A DNA stretch of 64,000 nucleotides from CCY15215 sp039194995 (GTDB taxonomy: Bacteria; Cyanobacteriota; Cyanobacteriia; Cyanobacteriales; Spirulinaceae). The stretch lies in the NCBI GenBank assembly GCA_039194995.1, contig JBCCVR010000003.1:23134-87133 (forward strand), read 5' to 3'. Under the pieces are notes generated by a model. It ran no database searches. It was not told where the DNA came from and saw only the letters and a list, made by a program, of their open reading frames with translations. The position numbers were made by a program, and so were the translations under genes. Below are positions 25,148-34,515 of the stretch, piece by piece; the stretch's first letter is position 1, and each line of letters starts with the position of its first letter.

Positions 25148-26530
25148 ATGAACCAACAGAGTCCTGTGGAGAATGAGTTGCAACCTGAAAAGCAGGAAGC
25201 ACTCATCCGTTTACGGCAAAAACTGAATGCAGAAGGTAAGTTGAGCGAAGAAGATCGATCCATACAAATGAGCTTACGACAGCTTGCTAGCTTATGGGAG
25301 TATCTCAGCAAAAAAGAAAAAAAACCCAATACAACTAAAGCAAGGAAGACCCTAGAATATTTTGAAAACTTAGGATATATTTCTGTGGAGCGTAGCCAAG
25401 GAGCAAGACCAAGTACAATTACATGGCTAAATAAGGAATTACCATTTGCTCCCAAAGCACTGAAAAGAGTTGTCCCTATTACACCTCACTATATCGATCG
25501 TTCTATAGATCGCTATTTGCTGGAAAAACTTCAAACTGAGACCAGAGATGAAAAAAGAGCCGAGTTAATTAAAATCAAAGGATCAAAAGGCTTAGGGAAA
25601 ACTTCTCTATTAAAACAAATTTGTAATCAATTGCAACTCACACAAGCGGTTTGTTTTATTGACTTGAAAAACAGTACGTGTTTTCACGATCAAAAAATAT
25701 TTGAAAATTTTGATACATTCTTACATACTTTTACCAGAGCACTTATTGAGGAATTAAAAGAATCTATTGCAGAAACTTCTCTAATAGATTTACAACAATA
25801 TTGGCAGGAAGAACTCTTACCCGGTGAAAAATGTACGAATTATCTCAAAGAAAAAGTGTTTGCTAAAATCCATAGACCGAAAACGATGATTATTGCTCAT
25901 TTAGATGAAATTTTGGGATATGAAGCAATTCAAGAACCATTTATCAAACTGATTCGAAATTGGCATGAAACCGAAATGAAATTTCCGAGACACGATCGAC
26001 CGATTGTTTGGCCTTATATGGTTATTGCCTATTCTCATGGTGAATATGCCCGCTATGGGGTAGTTTATTCTGTCTTAGAAAATGTAGGAATCGAAAAAGA
26101 ATTAACTGAGTTTACCAAAGAGGAAGTTATTCAATTAGCTAAAACTTACGATCTACAATGGGAGAAAAAACAAATACATCCTCTCTTTGAGCTTGTGGGA
26201 GGTCATCCACAATTACTTGAAATCGCCTTTCGTAAACTAGAAGAAGGAATATCTTTTCAAAATTTAATGCAAAGTACCACTCAAATCGATAGTCCCTTCC
26301 TTTGTCATTTATTAAAATTAGAAGAGTTTCTCAACGAAAAAAAGAGTAACAAAATCAAAGAATGCTTTAAGAAAATTTTAAAAAATGAAATACCTACCGA
26401 TCGCATTTCCCAAATTCAGTTACTCAGAATGGGATTAATTACAGTCAACAAGGGAAAAATAGAAATCAGATGTCAGCTTTATAAACAATATTTTGAATCT
26501 TTAGGAGATGGAAATGAATCAAATGAGTAA
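25148..26530 (+). CDS. Winged-helix + STAND/AAA-like ATPase
   Basis: A 460-aa protein. Residues about 15-95 look like a winged helix-turn-helix (KLSEEDRSIQMSLRQLASLWEYL, TTKARKTLEYFENLGYISVE). The ATPase domain follows: Walker A GSKGLGKTS at 145-153, Walker B MIIAHLDEILG at 247-257, a sensor-like strand VWPYMVIAYSHGEYAR, and the STAND-type FELVGGHPQLLEIAFRKL at 347-364. The C-terminal 90 residues form a further helical/wHTH-like module. The ATG has GGAG six bases upstream. The next gene starts before this one stops. AT-rich composition and absence of HIP1 set it apart from the flanks. A signal-sensing or conflict role is inferred from domain type, not shown. Confidence 0.7.
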   Translation: MNQQSPVENELQPEKQEALIRLRQKLNAEGKLSEEDRSIQMSLRQLASLWEYLSKKEKKPNTTKARKTLEYFENLGYISVERSQGARPSTITWLNKELPFAPKALKRVVPITPHYIDRSIDRYLLEKLQTETRDEKRAELIKIKGSKGLGKTSLLKQICNQLQLTQAVCFIDLKNSTCFHDQKIFENFDTFLHTFTRALIEELKESIAETSLIDLQQYWQEELLPGEKCTNYLKEKVFAKIHRPKTMIIAHLDEILGYEAIQEPFIKLIRNWHETEMKFPRHDRPIVWPYMVIAYSHGEYARYGVVYSVLENVGIEKELTEFTKEEVIQLAKTYDLQWEKKQIHPLFELVGGHPQLLEIAFRKLEEGISFQNLMQSTTQIDSPFLCHLLKLEEFLNEKKSNKIKECFKKILKNEIPTDRISQIQLLRMGLITVNKGKIEIRCQLYKQYFESLGDGNESNE

Positions 26531-28463
26531 CTATTATTACGTTGATACTGGAACAGGAGCATTACCTCGCGAACATCCTTCTTATGTTGAACGAAATGCA
26601 GATCGAGAACTACAAGAAGGGATCGAGCGAGCTAGTAAAGACACTTATCGTGTGTTTTATGTGTTGGCTCCTAGACAAACAGGCAAATCAAGTTTAATGC
26701 GGAAAACATCTGATGTTTTAGTAGAGTGCAATATTTGTATTGAAGTGAACTTGCATCGAATGGCAGGGGATGATAATTCAGAAACTATATTTTATCGAAC
26801 TTTATTAAACCGGATTTCCAAAGAGATTGATGAACAAATCCCAATACTAGACTGCAATGAAGCATTCAAGAATTTTTGGGATCGTTCTAAAAATCAAGAT
26901 TCTCCTCGGGAAAAATTTGTTACCTTTCTCGAACAAAAACTTTTACCTTCTCTCAAAAAGAGATTGGTGATTTTTCTGGATGAAATCCAAGAGTTAGTAT
27001 CACAAAACCTACAAAATGGATTTACTGTACTCATGAAATCTATCAGCGAGAATGAGCGCTTGGGAAATTTGGTAATTATCCTTTTAGGAGTTGCTCAACC
27101 CGCAGATCTAAGTACGGATACAAATTTAATTCTTAATACATCTAAGTTAATCGAATTAACTTATTTTGATAAAAAAAACTGCATACCACTCTTACCGGGA
27201 TTGCAAGAAATTAGTAATAACGCAGATATGGTATTGAGTTATATTTTAGAGTGGACAGAAGGGCATCCCTTTTTAACGCAAGTAGTCTGTAATCAAGTTG
27301 CCCAAAAGTTGCAAGAGAAGCCAGAGAAGCCAAACAGACAAAGAAGAACAATTGATCGCATTGTTGATAAAGAAATTATTAAAGTTTGGAGATACAAAGA
27401 TCCCCAATACCATTTCTCGCTGATTGATCGCTGGTTTACGAGATTTCCCCAAAATCCACAAGAAAGAGACAAACGATTGCAAACTTTGCTAGAGTATAAA
27501 AAAATACTCGAAGCTAAACAACCTTTGCTGTTTAATGCCGCAAAGAATCCAGAACAAATCAACTATCGTTTAACGCTAATGAGTCTTGGTATAGTCAGAA
27601 AGGTTAATCAATATCTGAAAGTTGCCAACTCAATTTATCGGCAGATTTTTGATTTGGACTGGATTGATGAAACCACTCAAGTAATTCAGGAGGATGTTAT
27701 GGATTACAGTGAAAAAATTTACAATCGTTCTGTATTTATGCTGATTGATGCCAGTGCATCAATGAAGGAAAAAGACGCAGAAACAGAAGATATGGAACGT
27801 TTTGATTATATTAGAGAAACAATTGTGGGAGATGCTCGTGCTATTCTCGATCTCGCAAGCGATTCGGGAGCAAAAATATGCGATACGATAACAGGTTATT
27901 TTTTCAATGTCCCTCGTTTTAAAGAAGAATTCAAGTTTGAGTTATACCCTCAATCTTCAAAACAAGGTATTAAGCGTGCATTTAAAGAAATTCGACCCCA
28001 AGGAGGGACAGCAATCAATAACACTTTAGAAGCTGTAATTCAACAATGTTTGGATGACAAAAGAAGACATGGAAAAGATGCTTTCATTATTATATATACT
28101 GATGGCGAATTTTCTAATTCAAAGAAATTTGAAGAATTGATTTGTTCTACTTGTCAACAACTGGAAAATCAAGATGATATCAAAATCATTATTTTGGGTT
28201 ATGGTAGCGATATTTTAGAGAAACCAACACTGGAATTTTATTTAGATATTGATTTTAATAATAGGAGTCATCCTAACAAAAATGGAGAACCCTGTAATAT
28301 TTTTGAATTTGACTTGGGCAATGAACGTCCAGAGGATATTCTTGAACTTCTTGATCGCCAACTTCGTGCCGATCCGAATCGCAAAAATGCTGTTCCTGAT
28401 TGGGTAAATAAATACATTCCTGAATGGAAGGAAAAAGCAAAACAAAAGGGTTGGCTTACTTGA
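26514..28463 (+). CDS. AAA_35/STAND-like ATPase fused to vWA domain
   Basis: A 649-aa protein. The N-terminus has the AAA-like signature TGTGALPREHPSYVERNADREL, common in cyanobacterial STAND-type ATPases, then Walker A APRQTGKSS (52-60), Walker B VIFLDEIQEL near 137-146, and HPFLTQVVCNQV near 245. The C-terminal third (about 400-620) is a von Willebrand A domain with a complete MIDAS: DASAS, GGTAINN and YTDGE. The last 25 residues are basic. The ATG at 26514 is chosen, with GGAG six bases ahead; it overlaps the upstream gene by 17 bp. ATPase-vWA fusions of this kind belong to the STAND/vWA conflict-system world; this specific pairing with a wHTH-ATPase I do not recognise as described. Confidence 0.75.
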   Translation: MNQMSNYYYVDTGTGALPREHPSYVERNADRELQEGIERASKDTYRVFYVLAPRQTGKSSLMRKTSDVLVECNICIEVNLHRMAGDDNSETIFYRTLLNRISKEIDEQIPILDCNEAFKNFWDRSKNQDSPREKFVTFLEQKLLPSLKKRLVIFLDEIQELVSQNLQNGFTVLMKSISENERLGNLVIILLGVAQPADLSTDTNLILNTSKLIELTYFDKKNCIPLLPGLQEISNNADMVLSYILEWTEGHPFLTQVVCNQVAQKLQEKPEKPNRQRRTIDRIVDKEIIKVWRYKDPQYHFSLIDRWFTRFPQNPQERDKRLQTLLEYKKILEAKQPLLFNAAKNPEQINYRLTLMSLGIVRKVNQYLKVANSIYRQIFDLDWIDETTQVIQEDVMDYSEKIYNRSVFMLIDASASMKEKDAETEDMERFDYIRETIVGDARAILDLASDSGAKICDTITGYFFNVPRFKEEFKFELYPQSSKQGIKRAFKEIRPQGGTAINNTLEAVIQQCLDDKRRHGKDAFIIIYTDGEFSNSKKFEELICSTCQQLENQDDIKIIILGYGSDILEKPTLEFYLDIDFNNRSHPNKNGEPCNIFEFDLGNERPEDILELLDRQLRADPNRKNAVPDWVNKYIPEWKEKAKQKGWLT

Positions 28464-28563
28464 TCAATTGACTTTGTAGCTAATTACTGAATACTGTCAT
28501 GTGATCGCTCATTCCTTAAAATTAGGAGGATGTTCGTTAAGAGATCGTAATGCTTTTTGCTAA

Positions 28564-29139
28564 TTGACAATCCTCACTGAAGAAGAACTCCCGCAACTGT
28601 GGATTCTTACTCCCTCTGCAAGCGATCGCCTGCTGGATAGCTTCGGTTTCGCCCGCAAGGACAAATGGGAACAGGGAATTTATTTTCTCCCAGAAGCACA
28701 AAAAACCGCCCTCATCGCCATCAACCGCCTTTCTGAAACCCCGGAAACCCTCTGGTTGAGAATATTGGGCAAAGGTAAACTCCAAGAACGCGCTATCCTA
28801 GAACTAATCGCACTCAAACGGGAAAACCCCCTGCGAATTCACGCCCTAGAACAAGTAGCGATTTGGCGAGTCAATTTGCAGATGCAAGCAAATCCAACCA
28901 CAGAACAACAGGAGTTAATGATGGCACTCCCACCCGCTTATCTTCAATGGCGCGAAGAAGCCGTGCGACAAGGACAACGGATGATGTTAGAAAGCGTGGT
29001 AGCAGTTCGCTTTGGCTCCGTTGATGAAGAACTCGCCAAGACAATCGATCGCCTCTTAGAACTTCCCTCTCAAGAAGCAGTTTCCCTCGTCCTGCAATGC
29101 ACTCGCGAAGAATTATTAGAACGATTAACCGATCGCTGA
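28564..29139 (+). pseudogene. N-terminally truncated relative of the EVRQ-repeat protein
   Basis: The 191-codon frame (TTG after an in-frame TAA) starts directly in the middle of the family: ELPQLWILTPSASDRLL aligns with EIPKLWILTPTASDNFR of the gene at 3763-4824. The C-termini also match (VRFGSVDEELAKTIDRLLELPSQEA vs VRFGEIDENLAGIIEPIMKLPSEE). About 120 N-terminal residues and the EVRQ repeat are absent, and there is no good start or ribosome site. It is therefore best read as a decayed copy, though a short expressed protein is possible. Confidence 0.6.
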
Positions 29140-29140
29140 A

Positions 29141-31009
29141 TTATTCCGATTGCCAAATTCGCAGGGTGTCATCGCTACTGCCGCTCACTAACATAAATCC
29201 TTTGAGACCATTACCGTAACTTCCGCGAGCGAATTCGAGAGAGGTTACGGCGGCGGAATGTCCTCGCAATTCTAATAATTCCTTGCCCGTTGACAAATTC
29301 CAGAGACCGATCGCCCCATCCCAGCCCCCACTGGCCAGTAATTTGCCATTAGGACTCGCGGCAAGGCTGTAAACTCCCCCAGAATGAGCGCGAAAGGTCT
29401 TAATCGATCGCCCGGTCTCCACATTCCAAAAAGCGATCGTCCCATCTTCTCCCCCACTCATGAGGGTTTGTCCGTCTGGGGAAAAAGCAAGGGTGCGGAT
29501 ACTGCCATGATGGCCGATCGCGGTATGGATATTTTCTCCGGTTGGCAGTCTCCAAAATTTAATCGTTTTATCATCGCTACCACTGGCGAGAATGTCCCCC
29601 GTAGGGCTAACAGCGAGGCTTTTAACCCCTGTAAACCAGTCGGAATGACCCCGCAGAGTTAAAACCTCCTGACGGGTGGCTAACTGCCAAATTTTCACGG
29701 TTTTATCGTCGGCACCGCTAAAAAGAAATTGCCCGTCGGGACTAAAGGCGATCGCTTTCACGGCTCCCGAATGTCCCGAAAGCGTCCCGGTTTCCCGACC
29801 CGTCGCCAACTGCCAGAGTTTGATGGTTTTGTCTGCCCCTCCACTAGCCATCAGTTGACCGTCTGGGGCGATCGCAAGGGTTTTGATGCCCATAAAACCA
29901 TTTTTTTCCGGCTGTCCGAGGGTGCGAATTTCTTGACCCGTGGGCAGTTGCCAGAGAACAATCGTGTTATCGTCGCTCCCACTGGCGAGGATCTGACCGT
30001 TGCGACCGATCGCCACAGCATTCACACCGCTTCGATGTCCCGTTAAGATGCGAATGCACTGCCAATTGTAAGGTTCGGAGGGATCTTTGACGATCGCCGT
30101 CCCCGGTGTGGCAGCAATGGGACTGGCTTTGGGTTTGGCGGGGACGACGGTGGGGGGAGGGGGTGCGGATTCTTTGAAACGGGCGATCGCGGCTTTTAAA
30201 TCTTCCAGTTGTTTCTCAATTTTCGGGTCTGGTTCTCGGGCGATGGATTTCACCTGCTCGAGTTGAACTTTGAGGGGTTCTACCAGTTGATAGGCCTGAG
30301 AGCGAGCGGTTTCGTTGTACTGTTGCACCAACTGACGCAATTGTACGATTTCTTGCTCGGTTTGAGGATTGAGATTTTCGATGCGCTTGTCAATGTCTGC
30401 GACTTGTCCTTTCAACGGTTCGAGGGACTCGCGAACTTGTGTGATAGTCTGTTGCAATTCGCCAATTTGAGCGAGGGTTTCTGGTTCGGCTTTCCCGGCC
30501 ATGACCTCCAAATCTCCCAAATGTCCCTTGATGCGTTCAAAGTAGTTATCGATTTGCTCGAATGCCGTTTCGGTGCTTTGTTGTTGCGCTTCTTTCAACT
30601 CCCGCATTTGTTGTTGGGTGCGGGTGTCGAGTTGCTGAGATTGGATGCGGAGGCGTTCGACTTGAGCTTTGAGAGGGTTGAGACTTTTATGAAATTCGGC
30701 GACGGTTTCTTTAAATTTAGCGGTATTCTCTTGGGTTTGCCCTTGAGTTGATCGCGTTAAGGCTTCGAGTTCTGCCAACTGCTCCTCTATCGGTTCGATC
30801 AATTGGTTAAAATGGGTGACTCCGGTAAGCTGCTGCTGTTGGGAGAGGCGATGGATGCGCCGTCGGTTGTCCATATTAATACCCACCGTCAGGGTGAGGG
30901 GAACGGCTGCATAGGCAATTTGTTGGGTAGCGATCGCCGCGATCGCGCCCACCACAGAGCCAGCTAGGAACAAATATTCAACCAGATCGAGCCAATAGCG
31001 TCGAGACAT
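29141..31009 (-). CDS. Membrane-anchored coiled-coil WD40 repeat protein
   Basis: A 622-aa protein. Residues 10-48 hold one or two hydrophobic segments (LVEYLFLAGSVVGAIAAIATQQIAYAAVPLTLTVGI). Residues about 70-280 are a long Gln/Glu-rich coiled coil. After a Pro-rich linker (about 283-305), seven WD40 repeats run from 318 to the end (GHRSGVNAVAIGRNGQILASGSDDNTIVLWQL and similar), enough for one complete propeller. It is probably a membrane-bound scaffold. Its stop is 1 bp from the stop of the convergent truncated gene. Confidence 0.88.
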   Translation of the reverse strand: MSRRYWLDLVEYLFLAGSVVGAIAAIATQQIAYAAVPLTLTVGINMDNRRRIHRLSQQQQLTGVTHFNQLIEPIEEQLAELEALTRSTQGQTQENTAKFKETVAEFHKSLNPLKAQVERLRIQSQQLDTRTQQQMRELKEAQQQSTETAFEQIDNYFERIKGHLGDLEVMAGKAEPETLAQIGELQQTITQVRESLEPLKGQVADIDKRIENLNPQTEQEIVQLRQLVQQYNETARSQAYQLVEPLKVQLEQVKSIAREPDPKIEKQLEDLKAAIARFKESAPPPPTVVPAKPKASPIAATPGTAIVKDPSEPYNWQCIRILTGHRSGVNAVAIGRNGQILASGSDDNTIVLWQLPTGQEIRTLGQPEKNGFMGIKTLAIAPDGQLMASGGADKTIKLWQLATGRETGTLSGHSGAVKAIAFSPDGQFLFSGADDKTVKIWQLATRQEVLTLRGHSDWFTGVKSLAVSPTGDILASGSDDKTIKFWRLPTGENIHTAIGHHGSIRTLAFSPDGQTLMSGGEDGTIAFWNVETGRSIKTFRAHSGGVYSLAASPNGKLLASGGWDGAIGLWNLSTGKELLELRGHSAAVTSLEFARGSYGNGLKGFMLVSGSSDDTLRIWQSE

Positions 31010-31213
31010 AACCGTTTTCCAAGGAACAGGGGAAGGAAATCTGAAAATTCCCTCTTTACAATATTACGGATTTTCCCATATTCCCAACAGTTCGCGATCG
31101 CTTCAGGACAGTTCGCAAAATTAATAAGGGTGAGTTCCGATTTGAAGATGGGAAGGTTTAGGAGGGGAGATCGCTTGACCTGAGAGATCGGCTTGATTCA
31201 GAAACCGTCGAAA

Positions 31214-31582
31214 TTATATTGAAATAGCAGCAGCGCGATCGCTCGATGGGGAAGTTTTTGTAGGTTGGCCAATAATACATTGAACGGCGATCGTTTTTTC
31301 TTGATTGAGTACAATCGTGAGAGATTCAAGCTCTTGTCCCAGTCGTTCTTCTTCGAGTGAATTTTCTACTTTGATATTTTTCAACAAAAGGCATGAGTCT
31401 ATGCTATCTTCTGTTGTCATATATCGCAGTTGGGGATCGTAACCCATCTCTTTGATTTTGGCGATCGCATCTTCCGGATCGATTCCTTCAAGGTGGCGCA
31501 AGTTCACAAGTAAATATCCATATCCTCGAGGAGGGAGTCCGATTTGAAATTGATTTAAGCCAATAAAAGATTTATTTTTCAC
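31214..31582 (-). CDS. Hypothetical protein
   Basis: A 122-aa protein starting MKNKSFIGLNQFQIGLPPRGYGYLLVNLRHLEGIDPEDAIAKI, with a GYDPQLRYMTTEDSID segment. No domain was recognised. It lies 2 bp downstream of the 75-aa gene on the same strand, so the two are one transcription unit and probably partners. Confidence 0.55.
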   Translation of the reverse strand: MKNKSFIGLNQFQIGLPPRGYGYLLVNLRHLEGIDPEDAIAKIKEMGYDPQLRYMTTEDSIDSCLLLKNIKVENSLEEERLGQELESLTIVLNQEKTIAVQCIIGQPTKTSPSSDRAAAISI

Positions 31583-31584
31583 GA

Positions 31585-31812
31585 TTACTCCTCTAATGTT
31601 TCTTCATAAGAACGAAAATTACAATACCATCTTTGAGAACGTTGGCTTGCTCGGCTAACTCCCATCAATCGAACTCTGTAGGTCTTTGCGAGCAAGATAC
31701 ACTTTTGCCGAGCTTCCGTTTCATCTTTAGCAAAAATCCATTGACTCCATTCCTCTAATTTTGCTTCTGGGTCTTCGAGATATTCGGGTTCTTCAGGGTA
31801 GGAATCGGTCAT
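31585..31812 (-). CDS. Small acidic hypothetical protein
   Basis: A 75-aa protein (MTDSYPEEPEYLEDPEAKLEEWSQWIFAKDETEARQKCILLAKTY). The ATG at 31812 is preferred over 31830 on the basis of the acidic conserved-looking start. The pattern 'WIFAKDETEARQKC' and its tight linkage with the 122-aa gene suggest a small two-gene unit of unknown role. Confidence 0.55.
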   Translation of the reverse strand: MTDSYPEEPEYLEDPEAKLEEWSQWIFAKDETEARQKCILLAKTYRVRLMGVSRASQRSQRWYCNFRSYEETLEE

Positions 31813-31939
31813 AATCTGCACGGTCTGCAATAAAATTATTTTAGCAAACGCGATCGCACTTTATTCACTTTAGCCGCTTTCTACAAAAGGGCGATCTCTT
31901 GCCTGGGAGAGAGAGATAGAGGTGCGATCGCTCGATTTG

Positions 31940-32845
31940 CTACTGATCAATAATTGAAAGAACCGATCGCGTAGAAACAACGTGCTTATCCAATCCTAAT
32001 ACTTCTGGCTCGAGTCCTAATGCCAAACCCACCAATTGCGGTAAATGTAGGACGGGAATGCCCAATTTGCGACCGATAACGCCCTCAACTTCCGGCTGGC
32101 GAGAATCTAAATTAAGATGGCAGAGAGGGCAAGGCGTGACCAAACAATCAGCACCCGCTTCGATCGCCTCAATCAGATGTTTTCCTGCCAAAGAAAAAGA
32201 TTCTTCCGTTGCATAACTGGAAATCGGCCAGCCACAGCATTGAGTGCGTCCCCGATAATAGATGGGATTTGCGCCTACAGTGCGGAAAACATTTTCCATC
32301 GATACTGGGTTCAAGGAATCATCACCGGGAAGGTGTTTTTGACCCCGCAACAAATAACAGCCATAAAACGCCGCACAATTGAGATTCTTCAAAGATCGGG
32401 TTACTCGTTTTGATAAAGCCTCTAAACCGTAATCTCCCACTAAGACCCAGAGGAGATGCTTTACATCTGTCGTACCTTTGTAAGGAGAACAACCTTCTTC
32501 TTTTAAAAAACCGTTGACGCGATCGAAATATTCTGGATCGCTTTCTTTTGCTTCTTTAAGGCGTTCGTCTGCGTGACCGATGACCCCCTGACAGGTGCTG
32601 CAATGAGTTAAAAGCGGTAAATTCAAAGATTCTGCCAGCGCAATATTGCGAGCATTTACCGTATCCTCTAATAATTGAGAATCTTCCTTATACGTTCCCG
32701 AACCGCAACAAGCCGCCTTTTTTAATTCGATCAGTTCAATATCAAGGGCGCGAGTGAGAGCGTCTGTAGACATATAAAGCTCGCGACAGGCACCTTGGGC
32801 AACGCAGCCCGGAAAATAGGCGTATTGTAGAGTGGATGAAGGCAT
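31940..32845 (-). CDS. HdrB-like (CCG-domain) heterodisulfide reductase subunit B family protein
   Basis: A 301-aa protein with two CCG-type cysteine clusters: FPGCVAQG...KKAACCGSGTY (N-terminal half) and FYGCYLLRG...GRTQCCGWPISSY...CPLCH (C-terminal half). These ligate unusual Fe-S clusters in HdrB, SdhE and related proteins. Cyanobacteria lack methanogenic HdrABC; a lone HdrB-like protein of this kind is widespread in them with unknown electron partner. No HdrA or HdrC gene is nearby. The start ATG gives MPSSTLQYAYFPGC. Confidence 0.88.
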   Translation of the reverse strand: MPSSTLQYAYFPGCVAQGACRELYMSTDALTRALDIELIELKKAACCGSGTYKEDSQLLEDTVNARNIALAESLNLPLLTHCSTCQGVIGHADERLKEAKESDPEYFDRVNGFLKEEGCSPYKGTTDVKHLLWVLVGDYGLEALSKRVTRSLKNLNCAAFYGCYLLRGQKHLPGDDSLNPVSMENVFRTVGANPIYYRGRTQCCGWPISSYATEESFSLAGKHLIEAIEAGADCLVTPCPLCHLNLDSRQPEVEGVIGRKLGIPVLHLPQLVGLALGLEPEVLGLDKHVVSTRSVLSIIDQ

Positions 32846-33033
32846 AAGGAAAAGTTAGTGAATCAATGTGTAATTCGGATAGCGATCTTAATTATTCCCT
32901 AAACTGCGATCGCTCGAGTAACTCTGAGGAAATGTTTTTAACAATTCTCCACGCCAGCACATGAAGACATTCTTAAAACTTACCACATCCGATACAAAGA
33001 ATGCAGAGAGAAAAAGATGCCTCAATTTAAACG

Positions 33034-33921
33034 TTACTTTTTACCCATCATTGGCAAAGATTTCGGGAAAATAAGCGCCAGTCCCACTAAAATTGCGGTC
33101 ACTAAATTCAAATCCTGTGCTTGGAAACCGAGGAAGTCTGCATTGAGAGCAAACGCTACGGCAATTCGATAGACGATCGCCCCTAAAATCGCCCCCAATG
33201 TCGCCCAGGTTACGCTACGATTGCCGATCAATCGCTCCCCAATAATGACAGCAGCCAAGCCAAAAATAATCGTTCCCACGCCCATGGAAACATCGGCAAA
33301 ACCGTATAATTGGGCGAACAAAGCACCTGCAAATGCAACTAACCCATTGCTCATGGCGATGCCTAAAAGAATCAAGCGATCGCTATAAATTCCCTGTGCT
33401 TTAGCCATCGTTGTATTTGCCCCCGTCGCCCGCATGGCCAAGCCTAATTCTGAGTTGAGAAAGTAATCGAGAGCAAATTTAATCGCTAAAATCAAAACTA
33501 ATAATATAATCGGCGTGGCTATCCAACTCGGCCAAAATTCTAAGAGTTTTTCAAAAGGCGCGATCGCGGTGGCTTGACCCAACAAGGAAACATTGGGTTT
33601 ACCCATGATGCGTAAATTAATCGAGTAAAGCGCGATCGCGGTTAAAATGCTGGCGAGGAGGTGCAGAATTTTAAATTGCACATTCAGGAAGGCTGTCACA
33701 AAACCGGCAATCCCTCCCGCAATAATTGCTATTCCCGTGGCTAAATAAGGATTGATACCATTGGCAATTAAAGTGGCCGCAACAGCACCTCCTAACGGAA
33801 AACTCCCATCTACTGTTAAATCGGGAAAATCGAGGACGCGAAAGGATAAATACACGCCAATTCCCACTAAAGCATAGAGCAAACCTAATTCAATTGCACC
33901 GAAAAAGGCAATAATACTCAT
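33034..33921 (-). CDS. ABC transporter permease (TrpY-like)
   Basis: A 295-aa integral membrane protein with about nine hydrophobic segments (IIAFFGAIELGLLYALVGIGVYLSFRVLDFPDLTVDGSFPLGGAVAATLI at the start). It has the conserved DLTVDGSFPLGGAV block and GLAMRATGANTTMAKAQGI, the loop that contacts the ATPase. It belongs to the branched-chain/TrpY permease group that works with ABC_sub_bind lipoproteins. The matching binding protein is at 34516-35520 on the same strand, separated by a small gene on the other strand. No ATPase gene follows. Confidence 0.85.
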   Translation of the reverse strand: MSIIAFFGAIELGLLYALVGIGVYLSFRVLDFPDLTVDGSFPLGGAVAATLIANGINPYLATGIAIIAGGIAGFVTAFLNVQFKILHLLASILTAIALYSINLRIMGKPNVSLLGQATAIAPFEKLLEFWPSWIATPIILLVLILAIKFALDYFLNSELGLAMRATGANTTMAKAQGIYSDRLILLGIAMSNGLVAFAGALFAQLYGFADVSMGVGTIIFGLAAVIIGERLIGNRSVTWATLGAILGAIVYRIAVAFALNADFLGFQAQDLNLVTAILVGLALIFPKSLPMMGKK

Positions 33922-34143
33922 CTTCTATTCTCAATCCAAAAACAAAAAGGGCGTATTTCAAAAATGTAAATCTATAGGAAATCTATAGAAAAACAGGCAA
34001 TTACAATCCCTAACTCGACTGGCTCTAACGGGAGTGTCAAAAGTCAAACTAGCACATTCTCTGCATTTGTTACAATAGCGGAATGGTTGCATTGAATTAA
34101 GAAATAACCCTCATCATTTCCACATCAGAAGGACGACAGAGCC

Positions 34144-34437
34144 ATGAAAAAATCTTTCAACTTACCCGTTGCGATCGCTGCAAGTTTTTTCGTTTTTGCA
34201 GGGATTAATCTTTCCCTTCATCCCACGGCAAATGCTGAGGACGAGATCGAGATCGAGTTGAGTGCAGACATGATAGATTACTGCGACTCAGAGGGCTTAA
34301 ACGAAGCAGCTTGTTTTTGTGTCGCCGATGAAATCATGGGGAATGAAGGTGTCAGCAGCATCAGCTACCAAGATTTTGTAGACCTCTTCGGTCAGTACGA
34401 TGTAGAAGTTCAAGATTGCGTTGATGTTAATCACTAA
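34144..34437 (+). CDS. Small secreted acidic protein with four cysteines
   Basis: A 97-aa protein with a clear signal peptide (MKKSFNLPVAIAASFFVFAGINLSLHPTANA, cut after ANA) preceded by AGAAGGACG. The mature part is about 66 residues, strongly acidic, with cysteines in DYCDSEGLNEAACFCVADEI and QDCVDVNH that may form two disulfides. No family was recognised. It sits, in the opposite orientation, between the permease and binding-protein genes of the ABC transporter. Confidence 0.65.
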   Translation: MKKSFNLPVAIAASFFVFAGINLSLHPTANAEDEIEIELSADMIDYCDSEGLNEAACFCVADEIMGNEGVSSISYQDFVDLFGQYDVEVQDCVDVNH

Positions 34438-34476
34438 GATCGAGCGATCGCAATCATAAAACCCGGTTAATTATTG

Positions 34477-34504
34477 ATGCAGGTTGATTAGATTCAACCT
34501 GCAT
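34477..34504. terminator. Terminator hairpin
   Basis: An 11-bp perfect stem (34477-34487 with 34494-34504, six-base loop) followed by TTTTTCTT on the plus strand. It ends the small secreted gene and probably also the convergent binding-protein gene. Confidence 0.85.
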
Positions 34505-34515
34505 TTTTCTTGTAC

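Noticed and set aside
28564..29139. Effector of the adjacent ATPase-vWA cassette
   Set aside because: It is related to the EVRQ-repeat gene at 3763-4824, is truncated and has HIP1, so it belongs to the ordinary genome and not to the island.
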